Shown: piece by piece, positions 33,082-43,489 of the stretch
Position numbering within the stretch: the first letter of the stretch is position 1
Layout of the letters: each line of letters starts with the position of its first letter
Source: Protopterus annectens
Taxonomy: Eukaryota > Chordata > Ceratodontiformes > Protopteridae
Reading direction: 5' to 3'
NCBI RefSeq assembly: GCF_019279795.1
Contig: NC_056731.1
Coordinates: forward strand, 859,956,999-860,020,998
DNA length: 64,000 bases
Position numbers and translations under genes: made by a program
The notes under the pieces: model-generated
What the model saw: only the letters and a program-made list of their open reading frames with translations
Databases searched by the model: none
What the model was told of the DNA's origin: nothing

Positions 33082-33980
33082 TCAAATGCCTAGTGGGAAG
33101 AGGTGCAGACCATCCCTGGCAAAGCAGCATGGTCTGTTGACTATCTCCTTCCATGCTGACAAATATTGCACCCCCTTAGAATGACACCAGAAATTAAGCC
33201 AATTGTTAAATTCAATTATGTTTTTTTCATATTGTGGCATCATTCTTGGAGAAGGTGAAATGATGCTCAATGCTAGGCTCATACCAGCCTGAGACACACA
33301 TTCTGAGAACTCCATGATATCTCTCTTCATATAGTCTTGGGAGGTATGTCTCAGGTCATTTACTCCCACATGGACTATGACTGAGTCATATTGGTAATTG
33401 TGCTCCAGCGACCTGAGTGCATGCGTAATGTGGTGGATCCTAGTCCCTGATAAGCAATTAACCGTAACTTTCTCCTTACACAGCCCGGTGAGAGGGACAT
33501 CAGTGTGTCTGATGATGGAGTCTCCAATGACTAAAATTTTGGATTGTGTGGTGACTTGTCTTACGGGCTTAGAGGTAGAGGCTCCATGAGATGTAGCTCT
33601 ATGTGTTGATGTGGGTGTAATTTTGAAAGAGCACATTTGGGACTGCTGAGAGTATTTGTTATGTGCATTTCATCTAGGAGGTCTTTTTGGTTTAGGAAGG
33701 TTACATGCAAGTGCTTCAGCAAATGTGGGTGTATATGTTGCTTTAAATTGTGCATGATGGGTGTAACATGTGTACTACTGACAACCGTATTGACATTAGG
33801 AGTAGTTTTATGTTTAAGCTTTGCCTCCAGTGTCATTGTGTAAGTACATCTCTCACATACCATTTCAGTTTGTTTGAGAATTAACTGGTTGTCAGTAAAC
33901 ATGAGGTGATTCCTACATTGCCTTGCGATGGCAAAGTCCACCAAGCCAGTAATGGAGACAGTAGGAAAGTTTGTATCCAT
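33082..33980 (-). pseudogene. CR1-like ORF1 with GDSL/SGNH esterase domain, copy a
   Basis: Start at 33980 (MDTNFPTVSITGLVDF), matched by ATG 51111 in copy b. The N-terminal part contains CERC and is frameshifted near 33600. The second part (33082-33636) is open and holds the esterase signature: KILVIGDSIIRH (nucleophile Ser), VIVHVGVNDLRHT (oxyanion Gly/Asn) and ARDGLHLFPLG (catalytic Asp/His). SGNH esterases are a known ORF1 component of CR1 elements, with a proposed role in membrane or RNP handling. All catalytic residues are present, so this part decayed little. Confidence 0.87.
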
Positions 33981-34440
33981 GGCAACAGACCCTTTTTTAT
34001 TGATTAGACAGTTGGAGTGAGAATATCAATCATGTCAGGATTATCTGGCTTGCAACTATATGGACTGTGCTTGTCATTGCAAACAAACAAACTAGTTGTC
34101 CTGTGTGCAACTAGGTATTGGAGAAATTTCAATTGTGCTTTTAAGGAAAAATGTCACTCAAGGTGTATGAGTCTGTACAGACCACTACCAAACACTTGAG
34201 GGGAAATTAATACATAGACCCCGAAAATTTAAGAATGAAGTATTTAGGCAGATATTCTGAAGTTAAAAACAAATCAAGCAGAACTTACTGAAAACAAAGA
34301 ATTAGCTTGTCAAGAATAATGAAAAGAGAGGAGTCAAATGAATGGCTGTTGCCTGGGTACTACTAATGCTGGTCTCACCACAGCTTCACTCTGTTGAGAT
34401 ACAATGCTCCTTTGCTTCTTCTCCCACCAGAAGCAAAATG

Positions 34441-34860
34441 TTAGCACAAATCCCAATAAGAAAAGCAGGCCACAGCCACAGTTAGTAATTGAGCTTCCTC
34501 TACCTCTAACCTTGGCATATTTGTTTCTTCCATAAACATTTCTATTTGTACCTTTTCTTGATTTCTGTATTTCTGTGCTTTATACAGACTTTCATAGAAT
34601 TTCCAAAATATTTCTAACACTTCTGGATCTGTTGTTGTCTTCCATGTTATAGGCTCCCTAAACTTAGTGGCAGCCCTTTCTGCTTTCTGTTGCCTGAGCA
34701 CTTGTGCTAAAAATTTTTTTGCTCTAGAGTTATTATCAAACAATTTAACAGCAGTGTTTCTAAACTTGTGCATATTATAGGGGTAATTCCTTATTTTCTG
34801 TTTAGCATTCTGCAATTGCTCCTCTTCTTGTTCTGTGAGATCCCCCTATTTTGCAATACT
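34441..34860 (-). pseudogene. L1a ORF2, segment between endonuclease and RT
   Basis: Minus-strand frame with RNYPYNMHKFRNTAVKLFD, NSRAKKFLAQVLRQQKAER, then FWKFYESLYKAQ and MFMEETNMPRLEVEE. This is the L1 linker preceding the RT (FxxFYxxLY and the acidic LxxxE block are typical). The next L1 segment resumes beyond the CR1 element at 29904. The 34000-34440 stretch between is either CR1 5' UTR or L1. Confidence 0.75.
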
Positions 34861-34979
34861 TTAACATCTGTCAGTCCCTGTAAGTAATTATTGTTACTTC
34901 TTAACTATATCTCCCTTTTGTTTTATTTCCTTCCTATTTTTAAACTCTAATTTTATCCCACTCCATAGCTATATTTTCA

Positions 34980-35767
34980 GAAGAAATTTCTATCTTCTCT
35001 AATAGCTCCTGAGTAATTTCCACGACCTATTCCTTAAATTCCTGTCTTTTCGGCAGATAGGTTGGAAAGCGCCAGTGTCTCATTTCTATTTCATTACTTT
35101 ATGTTTTTATTTTAGTTATTATTGACACATGATCTCAAATAGTTATTGGGTACACATCAAGACCTTCAATTAAATGCACATGTTCCTGTGAAATGCAAAT
35201 TCTATCTAGCCTAGCCCAGTTTATGTATCTTGGGAAGTAATATGTAAATTCTTTCTGAACTCCTAGTACTGAATTCACAGCTTCCATGCCAAATATTTTC
35301 ATAAATTACTTTAAAAATCTACCCTCTTTTGTTATATTTTCCCTTCTGGGCCCCCAGACACATCTTCATTGTTGCAAATCAAATCGCAGTCACCACCTAT
35401 AAGTAATATTCCTTGCTGAAAGCTGATGATTTCTCCCAGAATTTTCTTAAACTCTGTTATAGCAGTTTTCAGTGGAATATAAATACATGCCAGTGTAATC
35501 CTTCTCTCTTGCCAGTAGCCCCTTAATACTACAAATCTACCATTGTATTTTTTATCCTCTTCTATTACTATTGGAGCTTCTCTTGCAATTAATATAAGTA
35601 CTCCTCTTTTCCTTTGTCCCAAGTATTCTGCTGAGTAACCATCTTGAAAGCCTTTTATCATATTCACAAGTTCAGTTCTTTCTAAGTGTGTTTCCTGTAG
35701 CTACATTTTTTAATATAGTTTATTACGCTTTCTTTTGTGTATATCTGTGAGACCATTGATGTTTAAA
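34980..35767 (-). pseudogene. L1a ORF2, endonuclease domain
   Basis: Minus-strand L1 apurinic-type endonuclease. GQRKRGVLILIAREAP, GRFVVLRGYW, RRITLACIYIPL and GILLIGGDCDLICNNEDVSGG are at 35332-35667. Further pieces near 35140-35290 follow the usual L1 order. GGDCD stands where GGDFN is normal, so a motif residue has changed. Frame breaks occur on both sides. Confidence 0.8.
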
Positions 35768-36780
35768 TAGATTACAGAAAGCATCATATTCATAAAAAAA
35801 TATTATTTCCACCTTTTATGTTTAACATATTTTTTGTTAAACATATAGTTCCAGCTTTGAGTTACATGTATGTACTGTTTGGCAGGTTAGTCTTTTGCAC
35901 AGTTGTTTCTTGTCATCTCTATTTGAGCCTATGTCACATCTTACAGACATTTATGTTTTACTGTAAACCCTCAAACAAAAATACAGAACCCCATACCCCC
36001 TAAAACCTATTAACTTAATACACAAAACTATGTATATCTTCAAATATTGAAGTCTCCTAATAGGAACAAATGTTCCAAACTGGCACCCACAAACACATAC
36101 TTCAGCAGACCTAAAAAAAGGTTATACATGCTAAGATGCATGGTACAGCCTGTGGTTCTAATAAGTGCTGTCTGGTTTTGTATTAATTTTATAGCTCTCT
36201 CAGCTGAAAAAAACACTTGAATGTTTTCAGAAAACATTTTCTCCAAGCCATTTCTATTTATCATGTCTGCTAGAGACATAGAAACCAGAGACAAAACTGT
36301 TTACTAGAAAAAAGCCTTATAATATTCAAAATTATTCTTCTTCATTTACTTGCTTTCTCTTAAAACTTGTTACTAGACCAAGCTAATGGCCTTAGTCATA
36401 CCTCTATGCAAGAATGAAAAAAATGCACTAATATTTCTTTTGTCATGCTCTTTTAACCAGGTCTTTATTTTTTTACATTGTAGTGCTTTCATTTCTTAAA
36501 ACTGAACAAGGAGAAAGAGAGAGAAGGGAGAAAGAAAAAAAGAAAATAAAAAAAAAACAGGGGCACCTCTTTACATTTACACTTAAAAATAATTGAAAAA
36601 ACTTTATAACATCCAGAGAAAACCACGCAGTGTTTAAATAGTGCTATTATGAAAAAATTGTTTTACTTACAGTTAACTTTATCCCTCCTCTTCTCCTCCC
36701 CTGCATATTTTTTGAACATTAATGACATGAAGTAGGGCATATGCTTTAGAGTCCACTACAAGTTCAACAAAGTCCAAAAA
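35768..36780. other. L1a ORF1-ORF2 interval, no clear coding sequence
   Basis: About 1 kb between the L1 endonuclease and ORF1. It contains a purine-rich, A-rich run at 36500-36560 and short stops in all frames. One minus-strand piece ends in LFLLGDFNI (near 36040-36070), which resembles an endonuclease motif. Without supporting context I do not assign it. Confidence 0.45.
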
Positions 36781-37558
36781 AATCTAATATTTCCTGATTT
36801 TCTTGTTCTATTCCTATTCATTTCTATCTGCCAAACCCTGTCTGTGCTTTATTTCCAATGTACTCTCGATTCTTCTAGTCACCTCATGTGCTTTTTTCCC
36901 ACTCTCAAGCTTTTTCCATTGAAACACTGGAAATGTTTTCACTGGCACATTCTCTCTGTGGTCTTTATTACCAGAAGAACATGAAGTAGAATCTCCTTCT
37001 GTTTCACAGCTCACTTTTTTGCACAAACTTTTGTATTTTTTCCTCAGCATGTACTTCATCAAAAAATTATTTTGTTCCTCCAGGGAAAAATAATTTAAAG
37101 ATAGCTGGGTACGGCAGTTTGAATCTCACGTCTTCTTCTCGACATCCCCTGAATAATGGAATAAATTTACTCTTCTCTCTGGTATACAATGAGTAGTCAT
37201 TCTTTACAAATACTCTGCTGTCTCCCACTTTTAGTACTTTGTCCTTCTGCCACGGTTTTGTCAGAATCAACTCCTTCTGCTGCTAAAATTGCATTTTACT
37301 ATTAAAGGTCAAGGTTGTTTGGAGCATACACACGATGTGCCCTTTCAATTAACAATTCCTGTTGTGGAATACCAGTCCAGTTCCTTATTTGTGCTTTCAT
37401 AAAAGTAATACAGTCTTTTCCTTCAAGCTTCTTGGGTACATCAGAAAATCTCAGGTTTTCCCTACATGTTCTGTCCTCTAATTCCATTGTTTTTTTGAAA
37501 CACCTCTTCTTGTACAGTCTCATAGTCAGCCAGAATTTTCTTCATTTTACCCGCTGAG
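36781..37558 (-). pseudogene. L1a ORF1, central and C-terminal part
   Basis: Minus-strand L1 ORF1 (RNA-binding chaperone). Pieces in order from 37523: ELEDRTCRENLRFSDVP, KAQIRNWTGIPQQELLIERAHRV (the RRM-region signature with IERAHR), DSRVFVKNDYSLYTREK (C-terminal domain) and a Lys/Ser-rich tail to 36814. Three frames are used. DIRS element C, inserted at 37559, separates it from its N-terminal coiled coil at 43033-43312. Confidence 0.87.
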
Positions 37559-37571
37559 ATGTTCTTCATCT

Positions 37572-37723
37572 CACATTGCTGCAGTCCTTACACTTGGGTA
37601 GTCCGCTGTCCTCGGTCGGCCCGAATATCAAAGTATAAGGCTGACGTCGGTCAAGGCGCATTTGACTGACATCAGGACGTCAGGGTACAAATGCGCATGA
37701 CCGACGTCATATCCTCAGTCTTT
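37572..37723. repeat. left inverted terminal repeat, element C
   Basis: 152 bp, from CACATTGCTGCAG to CCTCAGTCTTTT. Read base by base it equals the reverse complement of 42838-42989. It contains TATAAG at 37634 and two GACGTC-type words. Confidence 0.93.
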
Positions 37724-37869
37724 TGCCGCATGGTCCGATGCAGAAGCAGCATTGCAAGTGCCGGTTGGCGTTCTGAGATTTTTCGATTTCGAAGTTTCAG
37801 ACCGAGTTCAAAGTTGGCTAAGTACCCGTTGGGGAATATTTTAGTTTTTCTTGCCTCAGTGATTTACGG

Positions 37870-39594
37870 ATGTCAGAAAAAGTCAATAATTGCATTTCTT
37901 GTGGGAAACAGATACCGCATAGAGATTATCATACTTTGTGTATTCCTTGCTTAGGGCCTGAGCACGGCGTTGTTGGCTGTCGCTCTTGTGCTAGATTTAA
38001 TAAACGCACTATAAAGAGAAGGTTGGATTGTGCAAGGTTAGTCTTTGGGAAGCGGTGCAATTATAAAATGCCGTCGGATGCTCCGGCCCGCTTCTTCAAG
38101 AAGCGCAAGGACAAAGCAGTTAAGCCTAGGCTAGAAGAACCGTCTGTACCGGACGCCGGTTCTTTAGAGGTGTCGGTGGAGCGGTGGCTCCACCGGAGGT
38201 TTCTTTGTGTTCCCAGGGTGAGACTTTATTATTGCAAGATGTGGCCTCTCAGGAGGCAAGTCAGGCTGAGGGGCTTCTCAGGTTACTATACTCCCCTCCC
38301 TTCCTAGGGTGGCTAGGCCCTCTCCTTCTATTTCAAAGGCTTCTCCCAGGGGCAGGCCAGGTTTAGCTTCAGTTGGTGTTACCCCTAGCTCTTCAGGAAC
38401 TGTGCCCAAGAAGCATATGCTTAAAATGGCAGAAGATTTGATTACTTTGATTAGGGTTCTATGCCCCTCCTGATAAGAGACCTAGGGTGGAGCCTGAGCT
38501 GGGGGTTTTGAGCAGGCTTCAGATGTTTCAGAGTCTTGACTGAAGACTTGCAGGAGTACTCTCCTTATTCTGATTCTGATGTGGATGATTCTACTCCTTC
38601 TGCTTCTCCTCCTGAGGATTTTTCTTTTTCAGAAACTCTTCATTCCATGAGGGAGCATTTTAAGTGGGAAGGTCAGGACTTCTCTGATTCCAGGAAAAGG
38701 CTTAGGGAATTTTTGTTTTACCCCAGCATAGGCCTTTGGCTATACCTCCTGTTTTGGATGTAGTGGAAGATGTTTTACAGAGGCTTCTCTTAATCCTGAT
38801 TCTTTGCCTCCTGCTCCTGTTAAGCGGATAGGTATTACAGGGTGCCTGAAGCTCAAAAGTATCTTTATAAGAGTCCTAGGGCAGACCCAGAAACTGTTAG
38901 CCAGGGGCCTAAAGGTGTTAAGGCTTCTGTTGTTAAGAATCCGGTTCCTGCAGACAAAGAGGCTAGGGCCTTGGATAGATGGGGAAAGGAAGTTTATACT
39001 TCTTCCACTCTTGCTATGAGGGCTTTGAATTGCCAGTTTCACATGTTGAAATACCAAAACTATCTCCTTTCACAATTGAAGTCTAAGGTTGATGCTCTGG
39101 CAGTAGGTATTGATTGTAAAGAGTTGCAAGATTTAGTACATGTTTCTGAACAGGTGGGTAAGCATTCTTTGCAATGTGGTTTTGATGCTGTACAGGCCTC
39201 GTCTAGGGTGGCTGCCACTGGGTCAGTTCTTCGCAGGCACGCCTGGCTAAGGGATCAAAATTTGTCTGATCATGTTAAAACAAGGATTTTAGATGCTCCT
39301 TTACAATTTGACGTGTTGTTTGGTCCTCCTGTTGAGGCAGTTTTAAAGAAAATGGAAGACAAAGCTAAGTTTATGCAGACTGTTAAAGATTTTTTGCAGG
39401 TCCAGCCTCCAAAGTTTAGTAGAAATTGGCCTACTAAGGGGTGGACGTATCCTTCTTATGATTCCCAGTCTAGGGGTAGATCTAGACGTGGTAGGGGCAG
39501 AGCTCAGGGCTCTTTCAGGCCTAGAACAGGGAGTTCTCCTGCACAGTCTTCGGGTGAGGGCAGGGGTCAGTCCTTTCGTAAACAGACCCAATGA
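37870..39594 (+). pseudogene. gag: DIRS Gag-like protein, element C, frameshifted in the middle
   Basis: ATG at 37870 opens MSEKVNNCISCGKQIPHRD. The complete cysteine pattern is visible: CISC, CIPC and CRSC within about 30 residues, suggesting zinc binding. The frame is good to about 38165, then shifts repeatedly (38170-38530 and near 38715). The acidic motif DVDDSTPSASPPEDFSFSETL is at 38566-38630. The last 250 codons (38842-39594) are open and hold the conserved capsid-like part (CQFHMLKYQNYL, SLQCGFDAVQASSR, FLQVQPPKFSRNWP) and an Arg/Gly tail (SRRGRGRAQG). The stop at 39592-39594 lies inside the start of pol. Confidence 0.88.
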
Positions 39595-41497
39595 CCTACC
39601 TTTTCAGCTGCCAGAGCCTTCTTGTCTGGCAGCACCTTTGGGAGGAAGGTTGGCACTTTTCAAAGAAAATTGGAGTTTAATTACCCAAGACAGATGGGTA
39701 TTGGATATCATACGCCACGGCTACAGGTTTTATTTCCATACCTTGCCTCCTTTCAAAGGCATGCCAGACGTTCCTCCTCAACAAAGAATAGAGGCTCACA
39801 AGCAGGTTTCTCTGTTGCTCCAAATGGGGGCCATACAGCCGGTCCCTATGCCAGAAGTGGGCCTAGGATTTTATTCTCGCCTGTTCCTAGTACCAAAGAA
39901 GGGGAACACGTGGAGACCAATTTTGGATTTATCTATCCTCAACACTTACCTGGACATTCCCAAGTTCAAAATGTTGACGTTGCAGCAGCTTTTACCTCTG
40001 CTGGGCAAAGATCATTGGATGGTAACTTTGGATCTCAAGGAGGCTTACCTTCATGTTCCTATCAGACTAAGTTGCAGGAAGTATCTGCGTTTTCGAGCTG
40101 GGACTTCTCACTATCAGTTCTCTGCATTGCCCTTTGGCTTATCTACTGCGCCCAGAGTGTTCACGAAAGTTCTGGCTCCAGTGATAGCTTTCTTCAGGCT
40201 AAAAGGAATACAGATCTATCCTTATTTGGACGACTGCCTGATTCTGGCTCAAGGAAGGGAAGAGCTTCTTCATCATTTGGAATATGTGATAGCAGTGCTA
40301 AGATGCCTGGGGTATTCTGTGAACGAAATAAAGTCCAGTCTAGTACCCTCTCAGGACATGTGCTTTCTGGGTGTGAGACTGAATACAGCATCCCAGATGG
40401 CCTTTTTAACCCCGGACAAACAAAAGAGTCTATCCCTTTACTTCCATCAACTATCTCATCAGTCCGGGCTGACTGCAAGGACAGTCCTTCAAGCCTTAGG
40501 GTTCATGGCATCTTGTATTCTGGTGCTTCCCAATGCCAAACTGCATATGAGGAAGCTACAATGGTATCTCAAATGTATGGACACAGCACTGCCAGGATCT
40601 GGACACTGTCATTCAAATAATACCTTGCATTCAAAAGGAATTTTTGTGGTGGGCTCAGGAATGTCACCTAAACAAGGGACTCTCTGTGACCCGGCCAGAG
40701 GCGAGTCAGATTTTAACGACAGATGCCTCAGACAAAGCTTGGGGAGCTCATCTAAATGGAAAGTGGATACAAAACAAGTGGCCTGTCAGACTACAACATC
40801 TACATATCAACATGAAGGAGATGTTAGCAGTCCAGTTTGCATTAATAGCTTTCAAGGAATTACTTCTTCCAGGGCAGGTGTTGATTCTAACAGACAACAC
40901 AACTGTCATGTGGTACATCAACAAGCAAGGGGAACATTCTTATCCTCTATGCAGGCAAGCAATGATTTTGTGGGAGACTGCTCTCAGTTTACAGCTCAAT
41001 CTTCAGGCAAGGTTTCTGCCAGGAGCACAGAACTCCTTAGCAGATGTGTTGAGCAGGCAATTATGGATCCCCACGAGTGGAAATTGGATCCTCATGTATT
41101 TCAGAAATTGACAGTGTCATGGGGAACTCCAGACATAGATCTGTTCGCTTCTCCACTAAACCATCAGCTGCCAAAGTTTTGCACAAAAAGGTTTCATCCC
41201 ACAGCTTGGAGAGTGGATGCTCTTTCTTTCAATTGGAGCAATCTTCATGTGTATGCCTTTCCACCTCTGCCTCTCCTCCCAAAGGTACTTCTAAAGGTCA
41301 GACAGGACAAGCCAAGGATGATTTTAATAGCTCCGGATTGGCCTCGACAGCACTGGTACCCATTACTGAGAAGTCTGGTGCGGAAGCCTCCATGGCCTTT
41401 GCCTTCGATTCCACACCTGTTGTCGCAGGAGGACAGCCATTTGCTAAATGTCAAGCTTCACTCTCTGCACCTAACAGCCTGGCATATTCTGTTTTGA
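39458..41497 (+). pseudogene. pol: DIRS reverse transcriptase / RNase H / methyltransferase-like polyprotein, element C
   Basis: RT motifs: WRPILDLSILN, WMVTLDLKEAYLHVP, QFSALPFGLSTAPRVF and YLDD intact at 40223-40234. A frameshift near 40580 moves RNase H to another frame (40590-41062): LTTDASDKAWGAH, MKEMLAVQFA, LTDNTTVMWYINKQG, LADVLSR. A base missing near 41062 restores the first frame for DPHEWKLDPHVF, TPDIDLFASPLN, VDALSFNW and YAFPPLPLL (methyltransferase-like region) to the stop at 41497. All RT and RNase H catalytic residues are present, so only two indels stand between this copy and an open frame. The start codon is unclear; the frame overlaps gag in +1. Confidence 0.93.
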
Positions 41498-42530
41498 ACC
41501 ATAGTGGGCCTCCACTTCCTCAGCAAGTTTTGAATGTTATTTTGGAAGCTAGAAGGCCTAGTACAAGGAAAGTGTACGCAGACAAATGGAAGAGATTTTT
41601 ATTTTGGAGTGCAGCAAAAGATTTTGATGTTTCTGAGCCTATATTGTGTGTGGCTCTTCAATATCTTACTGAGTTACTAGACAAAGGTTTGTCTTTCTCT
41701 TCTATTAAAGTTCATGCTGCAGCAATTTCGGCTCACTATGATTGCGACCCACCATTGTTTTCTCATCCTTTGTTCAAGCAATTTCTTAGAGGGGCAAAGA
41801 ATATAAGACCCCCAAGAGCTCCTACTCCTGCTTGGGATCTCAATTTTGTGTTGGAGAAACTCACTCTACAACCTTTTGAGCCTGCAGCTACTTCTGAGTT
41901 GAAATATTTGTCATGGAAGACTGCTTTTTGTTGGCCATTACCTCTGCAAGAAGGGTTTCTGAATTGCAGGCCCTTATGGCGGTTGAGCCTTTCTTGATTT
42001 TCCATAAGGATAGGGTATCATTACGTACTAATCCTTCCTTTATGCCTAAGGTGGTTTCTAGTGTGGCTTTAAACCAAACTATTCATTTGCCTACTTTTTA
42101 TGCAAATCCCCAAAATAAAGGGGAAAAGATTTTGCACACTTTAGATGTACACAGGCAGTTGCGTTATTATTTGGACAGAACTAAAGGGTTCAGGCAGTCT
42201 CAGCAGTTGTTTGTTTCTTTTGCTTTGAGTTCTCAGGGCAAGCCTGTGTCAAAACAAACTATTTCTAAGTGGATTGGGTTTTGCATTGCTTTCTGTTATT
42301 CCCATCATGGCAAGGAGATTCCAGCTGGGATTAGGCCTCATTCCACTAGGGCTACTGCCACTTCAACAGCTTTTTGAGGAGTGGCAACCAAGGATATTTT
42401 GGAGGCAGCTACTTGGAGTTCAGTGCATACTTTCTCTAGGCATTATCACCTGCCACTTTACTCTAAATCCAGGGCTGGTTTTGCCACTGCTGTTTTGCAG
42501 GGCATCTTGGCAGCTCCTGCTTCCTTGTAG
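41077..42530 (+). pseudogene. DIRS tyrosine recombinase, element C, one frameshift and one stop
   Basis: It overlaps the pol end by about 0.4 kb in the -1 frame; the exact start is unclear. The leader is Ser-rich. Then come LEARRPSTRKVYADKWKRF, DKGLSFSSIKVHAAA and WDLNFVLEKLTL. A frameshift at the T run near 41925 precedes TSARRVSELQAL (box-I Arg). The rest reads TISKWIGFC, then HSTR, and a single TGA at 42375-42377. It continues in frame through DILEAATWSSVHTFSRHYHLPLY (candidate Tyr in HY) to TAG 42528-42530. R, HxxR and Y are all kept. Confidence 0.92.
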
Positions 42531-42565
42531 TTAGCCATCCTCCCTTACCTCTGCTTTGGGATTCT

Positions 42566-42665
42566 ACCCAAGTGTAAGGACTGCAGCAATGTGAGATGAA
42601 GAACATAGTACAGTTTTGTACCTACCATAAATGTAGATGTTCGAAGATCCACATTGCTGCAGTCC
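42566..42665. repeat. internal complementary region, element C
   Basis: 100 bp. The first 42 bases are the reverse complement of the left end (37559-37600). The remainder is the reverse complement of the right end (42974-43032). The junction GAACAT/AGTACAG marks where both ends meet, as expected for a circular intermediate. Confidence 0.9.
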
Positions 42666-42837
42666 AATTACTCCCTCCTTCCCTCTGTAGTTAGAGGTGG
42701 TTGTGTGGGTTGGGTTGTACATATTGTGTATATTGTATATATTGTACATATAGTTAGTGCAAGGGTGGTTGGTTGGTTGTTTGCTGTCTTTTGGTTTTGA
42801 CCTTTATTTTTAGGGTCTTCTGACATCTGGGGCAAGA

Positions 42838-42989
42838 AAAGACTGAGGATATGACGTCGGTCATGCGCATTTGTACCCTGACGTCCTGATGTCAGTCAAA
42901 TGCGCCTTGACCGACGTCAGCCTTATACTTTGATATTCGGGCCGACCGAGGACAGCGGACTACCCAAGTGTAAGGACTGCAGCAATGTG
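42838..42989. repeat. right inverted terminal repeat, element C
   Basis: 152 bp, identical by eye to the reverse complement of 37572-37723. The unpaired terminus CTTCGAACATCTACATTTAT to TGTACT completes the element. Confidence 0.93.
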
Positions 42990-43032
42990 GATCTTCGAAC
43001 ATCTACATTTATGGTAGGTACAAAACTGTACT

Positions 43033-43312
43033 TTTTGCAGTTTTATCACCTGACTTGAATATCTGCTTAAAGCTTCTTCCATTTTTTCTAGCTTCTTACT
43101 GTTTGAATTGATATACACCATCAGTGTTTTGTTTATTTTCGTCAGGTCTGTGTGCAGTTGCCTTATACTTTCCTCTAGGTTACTGGAAGTCATGTCTGGA
43201 GCTTGCACTGCTTTTTGCTGAACAGCTACAGAACTTATCCCAGTCAATGTTTTTTGTCACCTTTTGTAGCTGATTTCCTTCGGGCCCTCTGTATTTCTTT
43301 TTTCCTGGCATC
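43033..43312 (-). pseudogene. L1a ORF1, N-terminal part
   Basis: Continuation of L1a beyond element C. The minus strand starts at about 43311 with ATG and MPGKKKYRGPEGNQLQ. After a frame shift it reads VQQKAVQAPDMTSSNLEES, then a heptad-like coiled coil (IRQLHTDLTKINKTL, NSKKLEKMEEAL). The coiled coil is the trimerisation region of L1 ORF1 proteins. The remainder lies at 36781-37558. Bases 43313-43480 are probably L1a 5' UTR. Confidence 0.8.
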
Positions 43313-43489
43313 CAGGCATTTCACTTACTAGCTAGTTACTGAAATGTACCCAGAAATCTAGGTCCATTGGCTTTATCAGCTAAGTTTCTGTTTTCATACT
43401 TGGAGAGCTAGAATTACGTTGTTAGTCAGTGTGTTTCCATCTTGGAAGTCCTGATATTAATCCTTGATAGGGAAGGCAGTCTGTAGCCT

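Larger units (their letters stand above)
29905..33998 (-). mobile_element. CR1-like LINE, copy a (nested in L1a)
   Basis: A nearly full-length minus-strand element with ORF1 (esterase), then ORF2 (endonuclease, RT). The 3' terminus is at 29905: TAGGTTCATAGG reads as CCTATGAACCTA on the element strand, the same end as copy b at 54880-54893. The 5' limit is uncertain and may extend to about 34430. It carries a small hairpin element (32141-32443) and a foreign CR1 3' fragment (31463-31530). L1 ORF2 lies on both sides, showing that CR1a landed in an existing L1. Confidence 0.87.
37559..43032 (+). mobile_element. DIRS-type retrotransposon, element C (complete, youngest looking)
   Basis: About 5.47 kb, inserted head-on into ORF1 of the minus-strand L1. 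The same L1 region uninterrupted at 45150-45240 shows the target resuming at TTTTGCAGTTTTATC. Ends are fixed by the internal complementary region, which joins the complement of ATGTTCTTCATCTCAC (left) to that of ACAAAACTGTACT (right). The 152-bp terminal repeats appear identical, pointing to recent integration. Even so, Gag, pol and the recombinase each carry frameshifts, so the copy was either moved in trans or has indel errors in the sequence. Confidence 0.95.

Noticed and set aside
36040..36294. Minus-strand piece ending LFLLGDFNI
   Set aside because: Looks like an endonuclease motif, but the rest lacks nuclease similarity and the L1 endonuclease is already found at 34980-35767.
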